A DNA stretch of 59,512 nt. Origin: an uncultured Sphingomonas sp. (GTDB taxonomy: Bacteria > Pseudomonadota > Alphaproteobacteria > Sphingomonadales > Sphingomonadaceae). The stretch covers positions 1 through 59,512 of the forward strand of contig NZ_CAJYTI010000016.1 in the NCBI RefSeq assembly GCF_913777625.1, given 5' to 3'. Under the pieces are notes generated by a model. It was given only the letters and a program-made list of their open reading frames with translations, was not told the DNA's origin and did no database searches. The first letter of the stretch is position 1; the number at the start of each line of letters is the position of its first letter. Made by a program: the position numbers and the translations under genes. Below, in pieces: positions 33,580-43,666 of this stretch.

Positions 33580-33582
33580 GCC

Positions 33583-35610
33583 ATGGTGCGCGTGACCGAA
33601 GCCACCCAGACCTACAGCTTCTCCCGCCGCGCCGTGGTGCTCGGCGCCGCCCAGGGTGCCGTCGGCATGGTGCTCGCTGGCCGGATGGCGTGGCTGTCGG
33701 TGGTGGAGAACGAGCAGTACAAGCTCAAGGCCGAGAGCAATCGCGTCAACAACACGCTGATCCCGCCGCGGCGCGGCTGGCTGCTCGATCGCAGCGGCAA
33801 GCCGCTGGCCAGCAACCGCACCGATTTCCGCGTCGACCTGATCCCCGATCGCATCGTCGACAAGGACAAGCTGCTCGCCGAGCTGACCCGGCTGCTCAAT
33901 CTCGCGCCGGAAGACCTCGCCCGCATCGAGACCGACCTCAAGCGCGCCGGCGGCTTCCGCCCGGTCCAGGTGGCGGAGAATCTCGACTGGGATCGCTTCG
34001 CCGCAGTGCTGGTCCGCCAGCCCGAACTGCCGGGCGTCGCCCCCACCCGCGGCTATGCCCGCCACTATCCGCTGGGCGCCGGCGTCGGCCATCTGATCGG
34101 CTATGTCGGCACCGCCTCGGCCGAGCAGTTCAAGGCCGACAAGGATCCGCTGCTCGTCACCCCCGGCTTCAAGCTGGGCAAGGACGGGCTGGAAAAGACG
34201 CTCGATCACCGCCTGCGCGGCAAGCCCGGCGCCAAGCGCGTCGAGGTGACCGCGCATGGCCGCCCGGTCCGCGAGCTGGAGACGCGCGCCGACACGCCCG
34301 GCGAGAGCATCAAGCTGACCATCGACGCCGGCCTGCAGGAATATGTCGCGCGGCGGCTGGGCACCAACTCCGGCTCCGCGATCGTCATCGACGTGGCCTC
34401 GGGCGACATCCTCGCGATGGCGTCGATGCCCGCCTATGATCCCAACAGCTTCTCCGACGGCATCAGCCAGACCGAATGGAAGATGCTGTCCGAGGACGAT
34501 CACGTTCCGCTCATGAACAAGGTGCTGCAGGGCCTCTACCCGCCCGGCTCCACCGTGAAGCCGATGAACGGCCTGGCGTTGATGGCGGCGGGGGTGAGCC
34601 CGCACGACCGCGTCGTCTGCTCGGGCGCGCTGCGCGTGGGCAACGGCGTGTTCCACTGCCACAAGAAGGGCGGGCATGGGCCGCTCGACCTCAAGAACGC
34701 AATCATGCAGAGCTGCGACATCTATTTCTACGAGATGGTTCGCCGCGTCGGCTATGATGCGATCGCGCCGATGGCGAAGATGCTCGGGCTCGGCCAGAAG
34801 TTCGACATGCCCTTCACCACCCAGCGCTTCGGCACCGTGCCGGACAGCGCCTGGAAGCTGAAGAAATACCACCATCCCTGGACGGTGGCGGATTCGCTCA
34901 ACGCCTCGATCGGCCAAGGCTATGTGCTGGCCAACCCGCTCCAACTGGCGGTGATGGCCAGCCGGCTGGGCTCGGGCAAGATCCTGGTGCCACGCCTGCT
35001 TTCCAACGGCCCGTCCGGCGCGCAGCCGCTGCCGGTGAGCCAGGAGGATCTCGCGATCGTCCGCGACGCGATGTACGGCGTGGTCAATGGCGGCGGTACC
35101 GGCGGCGCGGCGCGGATGTACGTGCCCGGCGTCGCGCTCGCGGCGAAGACCGGTACCGCGCAGGTGCGCCGCATCACCATGGCCGAGCGCCGCACCGGCG
35201 TGCTCAAGAACGGCTCGCTGCCGTTCAAGATGCGCGACCACGCGCTGCTGGTGTGCTTCGCGCCGCACGACAACCCGAAATATGCCGCGGCGATCGTGCT
35301 CGAGCATAACGGCCACACCGTCCGCAACCTCGACGCGCCGCTGGTCGGCCGGGACATCATGACCTATCTGTTCGATCGCGACCTCGCGATGAAGACGCTG
35401 GCCGAGGTCGAGCCGACCTGGGGCGGCGACTATACGACGCGCATGGCAGCCCAGTCGGCCGCCTTCCGCGCCGCGCAGAACATCCCCGCTCCGCCTACTC
35501 CCGAGGATACCGAGGAAGCCGCAAGCAGCCTGGCCGATGCGGCGGCGAACAGCACCGCCGATTCGACCAAGCGCGACGTCGCCCCCACCGGCAGCGTGGA
35601 GGGCGAGTGA
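33583..35610 (+). CDS. mrdA: Penicillin-binding protein 2 (elongation transpeptidase)
   Basis: The class B PBP that cross-links peptidoglycan during elongation with RodA. The 675-residue protein has one N-terminal membrane segment (about 18-40), a pedestal domain (IPPRRGWLLDRSGKPLASN and the DGLEKTLDHRL region) and the transpeptidase with Ser323 in PGSTVKP, a second-motif region near SLNASIGQG and KTGTAQ. A C-terminal extension of about 60 residues after the catalytic domain is Ala/Thr/Asp-rich and low in complexity. Genes either side are mreD (3 bp away) and rodA (one-base overlap). Confidence 0.95.
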   Translation: MVRVTEATQTYSFSRRAVVLGAAQGAVGMVLAGRMAWLSVVENEQYKLKAESNRVNNTLIPPRRGWLLDRSGKPLASNRTDFRVDLIPDRIVDKDKLLAELTRLLNLAPEDLARIETDLKRAGGFRPVQVAENLDWDRFAAVLVRQPELPGVAPTRGYARHYPLGAGVGHLIGYVGTASAEQFKADKDPLLVTPGFKLGKDGLEKTLDHRLRGKPGAKRVEVTAHGRPVRELETRADTPGESIKLTIDAGLQEYVARRLGTNSGSAIVIDVASGDILAMASMPAYDPNSFSDGISQTEWKMLSEDDHVPLMNKVLQGLYPPGSTVKPMNGLALMAAGVSPHDRVVCSGALRVGNGVFHCHKKGGHGPLDLKNAIMQSCDIYFYEMVRRVGYDAIAPMAKMLGLGQKFDMPFTTQRFGTVPDSAWKLKKYHHPWTVADSLNASIGQGYVLANPLQLAVMASRLGSGKILVPRLLSNGPSGAQPLPVSQEDLAIVRDAMYGVVNGGGTGGAARMYVPGVALAAKTGTAQVRRITMAERRTGVLKNGSLPFKMRDHALLVCFAPHDNPKYAAAIVLEHNGHTVRNLDAPLVGRDIMTYLFDRDLAMKTLAEVEPTWGGDYTTRMAAQSAAFRAAQNIPAPPTPEDTEEAASSLADAAANSTADSTKRDVAPTGSVEGE

Positions 35611-36728
35611 TGGCACGCCCCGGCAACGGCATCGTCCCCATCCAGGTCGCCCAGCTCCCGTGGAAGATCCTCTTCCTCGTCATGGCGATCGGCGCGTTCG
35701 GGCTGGTCGTGCTCTATTCGGCCGCGGGCGGCAGCATCCGCCCCTGGGCGATCAACCAGGGCACCCGTTTCCTGCTGTTCCTGGCGGTCGCGATCGGCAT
35801 GTCGCGGGTGCCGGTGCGGATCTGGTCGCAATGGTCGCTGCCGGTCTATGCCGGGCTGGTCGTCGCCCTGCTCGGCGTCGAGGCGCTGGGCAAGGTCGCC
35901 GGCGGCAGCCAGCGCTGGATCAGCCTGGGCGGCTTCCAGTTCCAGCCCTCCGAGCTGATGAAGCCGATGATCGTGCTCGCGCTCGCCCGCTTCTACGAGA
36001 TGCTGCCGGCCAGCGAGACGCGCAAGTTCGTGGCGATCTGGCCGGCCTGCCTGCTGATCGGCGTGCCGGCGCTGCTGGTGATCGCCCAGCCCGATCTCGG
36101 CACCGGGCTGATGATCACCGGCTGCGGCATCATGGTGGTGTTCCTTGCGGGCGTGCCGCTGCGGCTGTTTATCGCCGGCGCGCTGGCGGTGGCGGTGGCC
36201 GCCCCCCTCGCCTTCAACTTCGTGCTGCACGACTATCAGCGCAACCGCGTGCTGATCTTCCTCGATCCCGAGCGCGATCCGCTGGGCACCGGTTATCACA
36301 TCACCCAGTCGAAGATCGCGATCGGATCGGGCGGCATCTTCGGCAAGGGCTTCCTGCAGGGCACGCAGAGCCATCTCGACTATCTCCCCGAAGGCCAGAC
36401 CGACTTCGCGCTGGCGACGATGATGGAGGAATGGGGCCTGGCCGGCGGGGTGTTCCTGATCCTCGCTTTCGGCACACTGATCGCCTGGGGGATCGGCGTC
36501 GGCATGCGCGCCAAGACCCGATTCGGCCGGCTGACCGCGGCGGGGCTCTCGGGCACGATGTTCCTCTATTGCTCGATCAACATGGCGATGGTGATCGGCC
36601 TGGCCCCCGTGGTGGGCGTGCCGCTGCCGCTGATCAGCTTCGGCGGCACCGCGGTGATGACCTTCATGCTGTGCCTGGGCATCCTGCTTTCGATCGACCG
36701 CGACGGCCGCACCAAGACCCGCTGGTGA
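35610..36728 (+). CDS. rodA: Rod-shape SEDS glycosyltransferase RodA
   Basis: A multi-pass inner-membrane SEDS protein that polymerises lipid II during elongation with PBP2. The 372 residues show about ten hydrophobic helices and family signatures: GGSQRWISLGGFQFQPSELMKPM, IAQPDLGTGLMI, a large loop with DPERDPLGTGYHITQSKIAIGSGGIFGKGFLQGTQSHLDYLPEGQTDFALA, and GVPLPLISFGGTAVM at the end. The ATG at 35610 overlaps the mrdA stop. It is the last gene of the mre operon, followed by tRNA-Lys genes. Confidence 0.96.
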   Translation: MARPGNGIVPIQVAQLPWKILFLVMAIGAFGLVVLYSAAGGSIRPWAINQGTRFLLFLAVAIGMSRVPVRIWSQWSLPVYAGLVVALLGVEALGKVAGGSQRWISLGGFQFQPSELMKPMIVLALARFYEMLPASETRKFVAIWPACLLIGVPALLVIAQPDLGTGLMITGCGIMVVFLAGVPLRLFIAGALAVAVAAPLAFNFVLHDYQRNRVLIFLDPERDPLGTGYHITQSKIAIGSGGIFGKGFLQGTQSHLDYLPEGQTDFALATMMEEWGLAGGVFLILAFGTLIAWGIGVGMRAKTRFGRLTAAGLSGTMFLYCSINMAMVIGLAPVVGVPLPLISFGGTAVMTFMLCLGILLSIDRDGRTKTRW

Positions 36729-36830
36729 TTTTTTCACTTTTGGGCTTTACAAGCCGCAAGGGGCGACGCTAAAGGCGCGCCTCCGAAGCGGCGGCGCCCC
36801 ACCAAAGGGTGCCTTTGCAGAAGCCGGAAT

Positions 36831-36906
<76 letters not shown>

Positions 36907-36935
36907 CCGCCTCTGCCCCATACGCCTTCCGGTAT

Positions 36936-37011
<76 letters not shown>

Positions 37012-37268
37012 CCCTCCCCCAGGTCTCTGCCGCTGACGGCGCACGCTAAGGCAGCTCCCCAGACAAGCGAACGGTATCGCGACGCACGATAGGCTCACAA
37101 GGCCGCTCGCACGCCGCTAGAGCATCGAGCCACCTCTTGCGGCCCATATACCACGTCCAACATGAACCGCTGCGCTTGTGATGCCATATGGTCGCATCTT
37201 CGCGATGACGGCGCGCGGTTGTGCCAGGGAACGGCTCCGCGTCGGCCAGGCCTCGGGACCGGGTCCGG
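37012..37268. other. Gene-free stretch after the tRNA-Lys pair
   Basis: No coding region, tRNA or repeat family member was recognised. The stretch lies between the tRNA pair and the converging metal-chaperone operon. Confidence 0.5.
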
Positions 37269-38411
37269 TCAGGACCAGGCGGCGGCGACGATGCCGCCGG
37301 GCACGCCGGGCGCGGGGATGCTTTCCACCAGCCCCTGCAGGCCGAAATGCTCGATGCCGACGGTCATCAGCGAAAGCGTGCCGCGCAGCTGCTCGGCGGT
37401 GATGTCCCGGGTGATGAACACCAGCCGCGTCCGCCGGTCCGACGAAGGCCAGTCGCTCAGCTCGACGGGGGGATGGAACAGGTGCTGCACGCCATGCACC
37501 ACGATCGGTTTGGGATGATCGCGCAGATGGACGATACCCTTCACGCGAAGAATATCCGCCCCCTTCAGACTCGTGAGAATGTCGATCCACCGCTCGAACG
37601 CCTCGGCGCGCAAGGGGTCTTCGAAGGTGAGGCAGGTGGCGCGGATGCGGTCGTCGTGGCGATTGACGTCGTGGTGATGGTCGTGGTGCCCGTCGTGGCG
37701 ATGCCCATGACCGCCCGCATAAGCCTCGGCGTTCAGCCATTTGCGGACATCGAGGCTCTTCGTCTCAGGATCGTACAGGCCGGCATCGAATATCTGGTGC
37801 GGTTCGACCACGCCCTGCACGACCGGCACGATCGGCGCCGCAGGGTTGATCGATCGCAGGCGGGTCTCCAGCGTCCGGCGTCCGTCGATCGAGAGGAGAT
37901 CGGTCTTGGTCAGCACCAGGCGATCGGCCACCGCTGCCTGGCGCACCGCTTCGTCCTGCCGATCCAGCGTCGCCATGCCGTTGACCGCGTCGACCGTCGT
38001 GATCACGCCGTCCAGGCGGTACAGCGTACGAAGCTCGGGATCGGTCATCAGCGTGTGCAGGATCGGCGCTGGATCCGCGAGCCCGGTCGTTTCGATGACG
38101 ACGCGGTCGAACCAGCATTGCCCCTCGCGCGCGAAACGCCAGGGCGCATCCCGCAGTGTAGCCCGCAAATCGCCGCGAATGGTGCAGCACAGGCAGCCGC
38201 CCATCATCTCCACCACCATGTCCTCGTTCGATCGGGCGATCAGATCATGGTCCAGGCTGACAGCGCCAAATTCGTTGATGATCACCAGCGCGCGGCGCAT
38301 CTCCGGCATTCGCACCAGATGGTTGAGCAGCGTCGTCTTGCCGCTGCCGAGGAAGCCGGTGAGCACGCTCACCGGGATCCGCGCCTCATCGCCGGAAAAC
38401 AGCGTGCTCAT
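37269..38411 (-). CDS. COG0523 (CobW/ZNG1-type) GTPase with His-rich loop
   Basis: A 380-residue metallochaperone-type GTPase. Walker A GFLGSGKTT (19-27), the metal-binding GGCLCC (Cys73, Cys75, Cys76), a switch region with ETTG, the guanine motif LTKTD and a C-terminal CobW domain beginning near 250. Between the domains is a histidine-rich loop (235-252, nine His), typical of zinc or nickel-cobalt members. It is the third gene of an operon with a DUF1826 gene (4-base overlap, ATGA) and another COG0523 GTPase. Delivery of zinc to metalloenzymes under shortage is the likely role, by family and context. Confidence 0.85.
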   Translation of the reverse strand: MSTLFSGDEARIPVSVLTGFLGSGKTTLLNHLVRMPEMRRALVIINEFGAVSLDHDLIARSNEDMVVEMMGGCLCCTIRGDLRATLRDAPWRFAREGQCWFDRVVIETTGLADPAPILHTLMTDPELRTLYRLDGVITTVDAVNGMATLDRQDEAVRQAAVADRLVLTKTDLLSIDGRRTLETRLRSINPAAPIVPVVQGVVEPHQIFDAGLYDPETKSLDVRKWLNAEAYAGGHGHRHDGHHDHHHDVNRHDDRIRATCLTFEDPLRAEAFERWIDILTSLKGADILRVKGIVHLRDHPKPIVVHGVQHLFHPPVELSDWPSSDRRTRLVFITRDITAEQLRGTLSLMTVGIEHFGLQGLVESIPAPGVPGGIVAAAWS

Positions 38412-39025
38412 GCATGAGGCTCCGGCGCTGGATTGATGGCCAGCAGCAGCCTGGTTTCGCCAGAGCGCTCGATCGGCGGCGATCGGTGCAGGATCACCGG
38501 CTGTTCGACGGCCAGCCGCCCCTTGAAGATGCCGACATCCCCCGTCCGCAGGCAGCGTATCGGCGTATCGGGGGCCTCGACGCCATGGATCCACTGCGTA
38601 CCCGATCCCACCAGCGTGGTAAGCAGGCGCGCGGCGACATAATCCGCGTGGAATTTGCGGCACGCATCGGTCTCGATCACTTCGAGCCGGAGGCTGACCG
38701 CAGCGAGACCCTGGAGCGCGGCAAAGCGCCGGGCATGGCCGACGATTTCATCCGTCAGCGCCTCGCCCTGCAGGCCGGCCGGATAGCCGGCCTCGGCAAG
38801 CCCCTCGGCCACCGCGACATCCACCGCGTCGATCGGCGTGACGAGATCGAGGTCGTCGATCGCCTCCCAGTCCAGCGCGGCAAGCCAGCCGAGCGCTGCA
38901 GGCAGGCTGCGGCGCCACACCGCCAAATGCACTTCCGGCCGGGCAACGGATTCGAGCACCGCGGGATCGCAGCGCTCCACGGCCATGCCGACGACCGACC
39001 CCTCCGCGCGCGGCCAGGCGATCAT
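38408..39025 (-). CDS. DUF1826 protein in metal-chaperone operon
   Basis: A 205-residue cytoplasmic protein. Visible pieces include [54 protein letters not shown] and [11 protein letters not shown], with [20 protein letters not shown] at the end. Conserved Cys-x4-His-type residues (CRKFHAD) and the terminal His could bind metal. The pattern fits DUF1826, a family I recall as linked with COG0523 genes. It is flanked by two COG0523 GTPase genes with ATGA overlaps on both sides. Confidence 0.75.
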   Translation of the reverse strand: MIAWPRAEGSVVGMAVERCDPAVLESVARPEVHLAVWRRSLPAALGWLAALDWEAIDDLDLVTPIDAVDVAVAEGLAEAGYPAGLQGEALTDEIVGHARRFAALQGLAAVSLRLEVIETDACRKFHADYVAARLLTTLVGSGTQWIHGVEAPDTPIRCLRTGDVGIFKGRLAVEQPVILHRSPPIERSGETRLLLAINPAPEPHA

Positions 39026-40242
39026 GCTGCCGCCTCCGGCACCGGTTCGCCCCATGCCGGGAAGGGATCGCGCAAGCCCATCCACAAGGCCGGCGTGAAC
39101 GCCTTCACCGGCAGCAGGCACGCATCCAGTTCGCGACGGAGTCGATCCTCGTTCATGTCGATGCCGATGAACACCAACTCCTGCCGACGATCGCCCCAGA
39201 CGGGATCCCAATGCGCGGCGACGAAGCGTTCGAAGCGATCGTCGTCCGGCCAATCCTGCTTCGGCACGCCCGCCCACCAGCGCCCCATCCGTGCGGTCAT
39301 GGTCTGCGCACCGGCTACCGCCAGTTCGCCCACCCATTCGGTCCGGGTGGCAAGCCAGAAATGGCCCTTGGCGCGCACCACGCCTTCCAGTCCGCCTTCG
39401 GTGAGGAAGGCATAGAATTTCACCGGATCGAACGGCGCCCGCGCGCGATAGACGAAGCTCTCGATGCCATATTGCTCGGTCTCGGGCGTATGGCTGGCAT
39501 AGCCGTACAGCTCCTTGGCCCAGAGCGGGTGCTGCGCCGCCTTGTCCGCATCGAACAGCCCGGTGTCGAGGATCGTGTAGAGCGGCACGTGGCCATGATC
39601 GCAGGTGACGATCCTGGCATCGGCGTTGAGACTGGCGACCAGCTTCTTGACCAGGGCGAGCTGCTGGCGCGCCACCGCGCTCGCCTTGTTGATCACCACC
39701 ACGTCGGCGAACTCGATCTGCTCGACCAGCAGGCCCACCAGGCTGCGCCTATCGTCCTCACCGAGGGATTCCCCGCGATCGGCGAGGAAATCCTGGCTGG
39801 AATAATCCTTTAGCAGGTTGAGCGCGTCGACCACGGTAACCATGGTGTCCAGCCGCGCCACATCGCCCAGGCACCGGTCCGCCTCGTCGCGGAACGAGAA
39901 GGTGCTGGCCACCGGCAGCGGCTCAGAAATGCCGGTGCTCTCGATTACCAGATAATCGAATCTGCCCGCCTCGGCGAGCGCCCGCACCTCCTGCAGCAGA
40001 TCGTCGCGCAGCGTGCAGCAGATGCAGCCATTCGTCATCTCCACCAAGGCTTCCTCGCTGCGCGACAGCGCCGCTTCGCCGCCGCGCACCAGATCTGCAT
40101 CGATGTTCACTTCGGACATGTCATTGACGATCACCGCCACCCGCCGCCCCTCGCGATTGGCGAGGATGTGGTTGAGCAAGGTGGTCTTGCCGGCACCCAG
40201 GAAGCCCGAAAGCACCGTTACCGGAAGTTTGTTCGTAGCCAC
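39022..40242 (-). CDS. COG0523 GTPase, ZigA-like
   Basis: A 406-residue member whose N-terminal half has Walker [10 protein letters not shown] (13-21), [17 protein letters not shown] (Cys73-Ile-Cys75-Cys76), [12 protein letters not shown] and the guanine motif INKAS. The C-terminal CobW domain has RKGHFWLA-like and [15 protein letters not shown] segments. It lacks the long His-rich loop of its neighbour. The pattern (longer C-terminal domain) is that of the zinc-linked ZigA/YeiR-type subgroup. The GTG at 40242 is chosen because the homologous N-terminus ([11 protein letters not shown]) begins there. The ribosome site is weak. It is the first gene of the operon. Confidence 0.85.
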   Translation of the reverse strand: MATNKLPVTVLSGFLGAGKTTLLNHILANREGRRVAVIVNDMSEVNIDADLVRGGEAALSRSEEALVEMTNGCICCTLRDDLLQEVRALAEAGRFDYLVIESTGISEPLPVASTFSFRDEADRCLGDVARLDTMVTVVDALNLLKDYSSQDFLADRGESLGEDDRRSLVGLLVEQIEFADVVVINKASAVARQQLALVKKLVASLNADARIVTCDHGHVPLYTILDTGLFDADKAAQHPLWAKELYGYASHTPETEQYGIESFVYRARAPFDPVKFYAFLTEGGLEGVVRAKGHFWLATRTEWVGELAVAGAQTMTARMGRWWAGVPKQDWPDDDRFERFVAAHWDPVWGDRRQELVFIGIDMNEDRLRRELDACLLPVKAFTPALWMGLRDPFPAWGEPVPEAAA

Positions 40243-40287
40243 GGAAGCTTCGTAACCTGAGGAAATCACACAGCACGCCCTGAAATT

Positions 40288-40304
40288 ATGATATGTTGTA
40301 TCAT
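40288..40304. promoter_or_regulatory. Dyad upstream of metal-chaperone operon (possible Zur site)
   Basis: ATGATA-TGTTG-TATCAT: perfect 6-bp arms around a 5-nt centre, 46 bp upstream of the operon start, in AT-rich sequence. Zur and other Fur-family sites are AT-rich palindromes of similar size. The match to a Zur consensus is only partial, so the regulator is inferred from the genes it precedes. Confidence 0.45.
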
Positions 40305-40771
40305 CTCTATTCCCGTTTGGTTCAAAGCTCAAGCCGCGATGCGGCAGGAAAGGCATGCCGGGCAGGACAAGCGAGCAATGGCGGCGGCGTGCGAACAACG
40401 ATTGGCCGGGTTCGACATCCGCGCCTCGGCCCCGTGCATGCTGCACCGCCTTGCGCTCCCGCGGCGCCTCGCGGCGCCATCGAGGCTGGTGACCCGCTGG
40501 CTGGGACGCATACGCCTCGCTGCCACCGTCATGCGGTGTTTGTCAGTCCCAGCCCTATACCGCCTTCGGTACCGGCTTCGGCATCCTTTCGTGTTCAACG
40601 AGAGAGCATTGCCATCCAAACGTGTCTGTCGGGTCGACGCCCAGTGTGCGCTTGCCGAGGCTAACCACCTTCGTTGAAGTGCCGGATCGGCCGCGCGCTG
40701 CGGTCTTCGCCTGCCCGCAAGGACATCAGCAACAGTTCGTTACGTTTGCCGATTTCGTGCGTTGAGGCGCG
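40305..40771. other. 467-bp gene-free region
   Basis: Open frames here lack ribosome sites and recognisable domains, and their composition is unlike the neighbouring genes. The stretch contains many short partial palindromes, for example near 40461-40485. No known RNA family was recognised; in particular no cobalamin or TPP riboswitch core was seen. Confidence 0.45.
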
Positions 40772-41983
40772 ATGCCCAAGAAATCCGCACCCGACCTTCC
40801 CACCCCTGCCGAACGCAACCAGCTCCTCGACGCCAACCGCACCCTGAAGATGGCGCGCTCCGCCCATGCCTATGTGCGCGGGAATACCGCCAAATTCTAT
40901 GACTGGCTGGCGGGTTCGCCGGCCGCCGCGCGGGTCCCGACGGGCCCGTCGATCTGGATCTGCGGCGACTGCCATGTCGGCAATCTCGGCCCGCTCTCCA
41001 ACGGCGACGGCCGGGTCGAGGTGCAGATCCGCGACATGGACCAGGCGGTAATCGGCAATCCCGCGCACGATATCATCCGCCTCGGCCTTTCCCTCGCCAC
41101 CGCGGCGCGCGGCGCCGACCTCCCCGGCGTGGTGACTGCCCGGATGCTGGAGGAGATGATGGAAGGCTATGTCGCGGCCATCCACGATCCGACCAGCGGT
41201 GATCCCGGCGTGGAGCCCGAGGTCGTGCAGAGCGTCAAGCGCCGCGCGCTCGGCCGCCGCTGGCGCCACCTCGCCAAGGAACGACTGGACGACGTGGAGC
41301 CGCGAATCCCGCTCGGCAAGCGCTTCTGGCCGATCGCGGGGAAGGAACGCGCGGCGCTGGAAGCCGCGCTCGCCAAGCCCGCCGTCCTCGCCACCGTGCT
41401 GGGCCGCGACGAAGCGGATGGCGCCCAGGACGTCCGCCTGGTCGACGCAGCCTATTGGATGAAGGGGTGCAGTTCGCTCGGCCTGCTGCGCTACGCCGCG
41501 ATCGTCGCGGTGGCGGGCGAAAAGGGCGAGGAAGACTATGCCCTGATCGACCTCAAGGAAGCGGTCGCCTCGATCGCCCCTGCCGCCAGCAACGCGCGGA
41601 TGCCCAAGGTCCATGCCGAGCGCGTCGTGGAGGCCGCACGCGCGCTTTCGCCGCATCTCGGGCGGCGGATGGCCTCCGTCCACATGCTCGGCCATGCGCT
41701 GTTCGTCCGCGAGCTGGCACCACAGGATCTGAAGCTCGAGCTGGACCAGTTCAGCCGATCCGAGGCCGTGAAGTCCGCCCGCTACCTCGCCTTCGTCGTC
41801 GGCAAGGCGCACGCCCGCCAGCTGCACAGCGAAGCGCGCGATGCATGGCTGGAGACGATCGCAGCCGACCGGCGCAGCAACCTCGACGCCCCCTCCTGGC
41901 TATGGGAGAGCGTCGTCTCGCTCGCCGGGCGGCACGAGATTGGCTATCTGGAACATTGCCGCCAATATGCGATCGCGGCCTGA
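40772..41983 (+). CDS. DUF2252 family protein
   Basis: A 403-residue cytoplasmic protein of the kinase-like DUF2252 family. Landmarks: ARSAHAYVRGNTAKFYDWLAG, WICGDCHVGNLG (65-74), VQIRDMDQAVIGNPAHDIIRLGLSLA, MKGCSSLGLLRYAAIV and DLKEAVAS. The HGD-like CGDCH and DMD segments recall the catalytic loop and metal residues of aminoglycoside-phosphotransferase-like kinases. The substrate is unknown. The gene stands alone. Confidence 0.82.
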   Translation: MPKKSAPDLPTPAERNQLLDANRTLKMARSAHAYVRGNTAKFYDWLAGSPAAARVPTGPSIWICGDCHVGNLGPLSNGDGRVEVQIRDMDQAVIGNPAHDIIRLGLSLATAARGADLPGVVTARMLEEMMEGYVAAIHDPTSGDPGVEPEVVQSVKRRALGRRWRHLAKERLDDVEPRIPLGKRFWPIAGKERAALEAALAKPAVLATVLGRDEADGAQDVRLVDAAYWMKGCSSLGLLRYAAIVAVAGEKGEEDYALIDLKEAVASIAPAASNARMPKVHAERVVEAARALSPHLGRRMASVHMLGHALFVRELAPQDLKLELDQFSRSEAVKSARYLAFVVGKAHARQLHSEARDAWLETIAADRRSNLDAPSWLWESVVSLAGRHEIGYLEHCRQYAIAA

Positions 41984-42051
41984 GCGGCGCGCATGCGGGC
42001 GAGTGGATTTCAGGAGATCGGCACAGCATCCGCAGGGCGCTGCAAGGCCCC

Positions 42052-42143
<92 letters not shown>

Positions 42144-42356
42144 GCATGGGAGGATACGCACTCGGGGATGGCCCCGACCTGCGTACCGGTCGCTGTGAGG
42201 CGCGGCCACTAGCGCAAAGTTTTGGGGGCCGCAAGCGGGCAGTTTCAGGTTTTTCGCTGCGTCGGAAAATTTCCCGGGCCCCGCCCTTTCCCGGATCGGG
42301 AACCTACGCCGTCTCGGCCGTTGCCGTTGCGGCACTGCAACCCTAGATTGGTGACC

Positions 42357-42737
42357 ATGTCAGAAACCAATGGTTCGCTTACCCTCCGCGCCTCTGGCAC
42401 CCCGATGCCGCCGATCGCCAGCGCGCGCTTCGCGATCGGCGATATCGTGCGCCACCGCCTGCTCGATTTCCGCGGCGTGATCTTCGACGTCGATCCCGTC
42501 TTCGCCAACAGCGACGAGTGGTACGACTCGATCCCCGTCGACATGCAGCCGGCGAAGGACCAGCCCTTCTACCACCTGCTCGCCGAGAACGACGACTCGA
42601 CCTATATCGCCTATGTCAGCCAGCAGAACCTGGTGGCCGATGAAAGCGACGAGCCGGTCGATCACCCGGGAATCAGCGGACTGTTCGAGCGTTTCGACGC
42701 CGGACGCTACCTGCTGAAACGCACCCACCGCCACTAG
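42357..42737 (+). CDS. hspQ: HspQ/YccV-like hemimethylated-DNA-binding family protein
   Basis: A 126-residue protein with the compact HspQ fold: [29 protein letters not shown], then [31 protein letters not shown] and [15 protein letters not shown]. In E. coli the homologue is a heat-inducible Lon specificity factor and DnaA-related protein. Whether that applies here is unknown. It lies between tRNA-Ser and rplU. Confidence 0.87.
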   Translation: MSETNGSLTLRASGTPMPPIASARFAIGDIVRHRLLDFRGVIFDVDPVFANSDEWYDSIPVDMQPAKDQPFYHLLAENDDSTYIAYVSQQNLVADESDEPVDHPGISGLFERFDAGRYLLKRTHRH

Positions 42738-42792
42738 GGGCGCCGGGTGGCGGAAATGTGCCGGAAAATCGCAGGCACGCCTTGCGAAACGG

Positions 42793-42822
42793 TTGACAAT
42801 ACCCCCCCCATCGCATAGCAGC
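42793..42822 (+). promoter_or_regulatory. Candidate promoter of rplU-rpmA
   Basis: A consensus -35 TTGACA at 42793-42798 with a plausible -10 region (CATAGC/TAGCAG) about 16-17 nt on, interrupted by a run of eight C. The start codon of rplU is 64 nt further, allowing a short leader. Confidence 0.5.
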
Positions 42823-42885
42823 GCCCTTCCTCCTGCCGAGGTGCAACCTTGGCGGGCACATGCATTTGAACCAGAGAAGAGACCG

Positions 42886-43191
42886 ATGTTCGCTATCGTG
42901 CGCACGGGCGGCAAGCAGTATCGCGTTGCCGCAGGAGACAAGATCGTCGTCGAGAAGCTCGACGGCGAAGCCGGTTCGACGGTGACGCTGGGCGACGTCC
43001 TGCTTGCCGGCGAAGGCGGCGAGCTGAAGCCGACCGACGGCCTGACCGTTTCTGCCGAGATCCTCGCGCAGGCGAAGGGCGAGAAGGTCATCGTTTTCAA
43101 GAAGCGCCGCCGGCACAACTATCGCCGCAAGAACGGCCATCGCCAGCAGCACACGATCCTCAAGATCACCGCCATCGGCGCGGCGAACTGA
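42886..43191 (+). CDS. rplU: Ribosomal protein bL21
   Basis: A 101-residue large-subunit protein. [18 protein letters not shown] at the start, [11 protein letters not shown] in the middle and the basic [23 protein letters not shown] end are characteristic. The start at 42886 gives the canonical N-terminus; an upstream TTG frame is only the -35 box. It lies 30 bp before rpmA in the standard L21-L27 operon. Confidence 0.97.
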   Translation: MFAIVRTGGKQYRVAAGDKIVVEKLDGEAGSTVTLGDVLLAGEGGELKPTDGLTVSAEILAQAKGEKVIVFKKRRRHNYRRKNGHRQQHTILKITAIGAAN

Positions 43192-43221
43192 GCTTCGGAC
43201 GAGACACGAGGAGTATAGACA

Positions 43222-43491
43222 ATGGCACATAAGAAGGCAGGCGGCTCGTCCCGCAACGGTCGCGACTCTGCTGGCCGTCGTCTTGGCGTGAAGAAGTTCG
43301 GCGGCGAGACGGTTCTCGCCGGCAACATTCTGGTGCGCCAGCGTGGCACCAAATTCTACCCGGGCGTGAACGTGGGCATGGGCAAGGACCATACCCTTTT
43401 CGCGCTCGTCGAAGGCCGCGTGTCGTTCAAGGAAGGCAAGCTTGGTCGCAAGTTCTGCTCCGTAGACATGATTGCCGAGGCAGCCGAATAA
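43222..43491 (+). CDS. rpmA: Ribosomal protein bL27
   Basis: An 89-residue large-subunit protein near the peptidyl-transferase centre. [27 protein letters not shown] and [24 protein letters not shown] are the family signature. AGGAG stands upstream. A strong intrinsic terminator follows about 60 bp on. obgE, which in many bacteria comes next, is here 12 kb away. Confidence 0.97.
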   Translation: MAHKKAGGSSRNGRDSAGRRLGVKKFGGETVLAGNILVRQRGTKFYPGVNVGMGKDHTLFALVEGRVSFKEGKLGRKFCSVDMIAEAAE

Positions 43492-43550
43492 CATCGGGTG
43501 ACCGCACGGGTTGCCCACCAGGGCGACCCGGGTTCGGACGAACCAACCGA

Positions 43551-43585
43551 AAAAGGGAGACGGGTCGCCCCGGTCTCCCTTTTTT
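43551..43585 (+). terminator. Intrinsic terminator of rplU-rpmA
   Basis: AAAAGGGAGAC pairs with GTCTCCCTTTT around an 11-nt GC-rich loop that can pair further, followed by a T run (43580-43585). Confidence 0.88.
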
Positions 43586-43666
43586 CATGCTCCCTGCAAT
43601 CGCAGCGCAACACCCGCACGCCAATGGAAACGGCGTGGGGAGCTGCAGGACCGAGGAGTATTGGTC

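Noticed and set aside
40288..40677. Possible 129-residue protein upstream of the DUF2252 gene
   Set aside because: No ribosome site, no domain, biased Arg/Cys composition, and it starts inside the putative operator.
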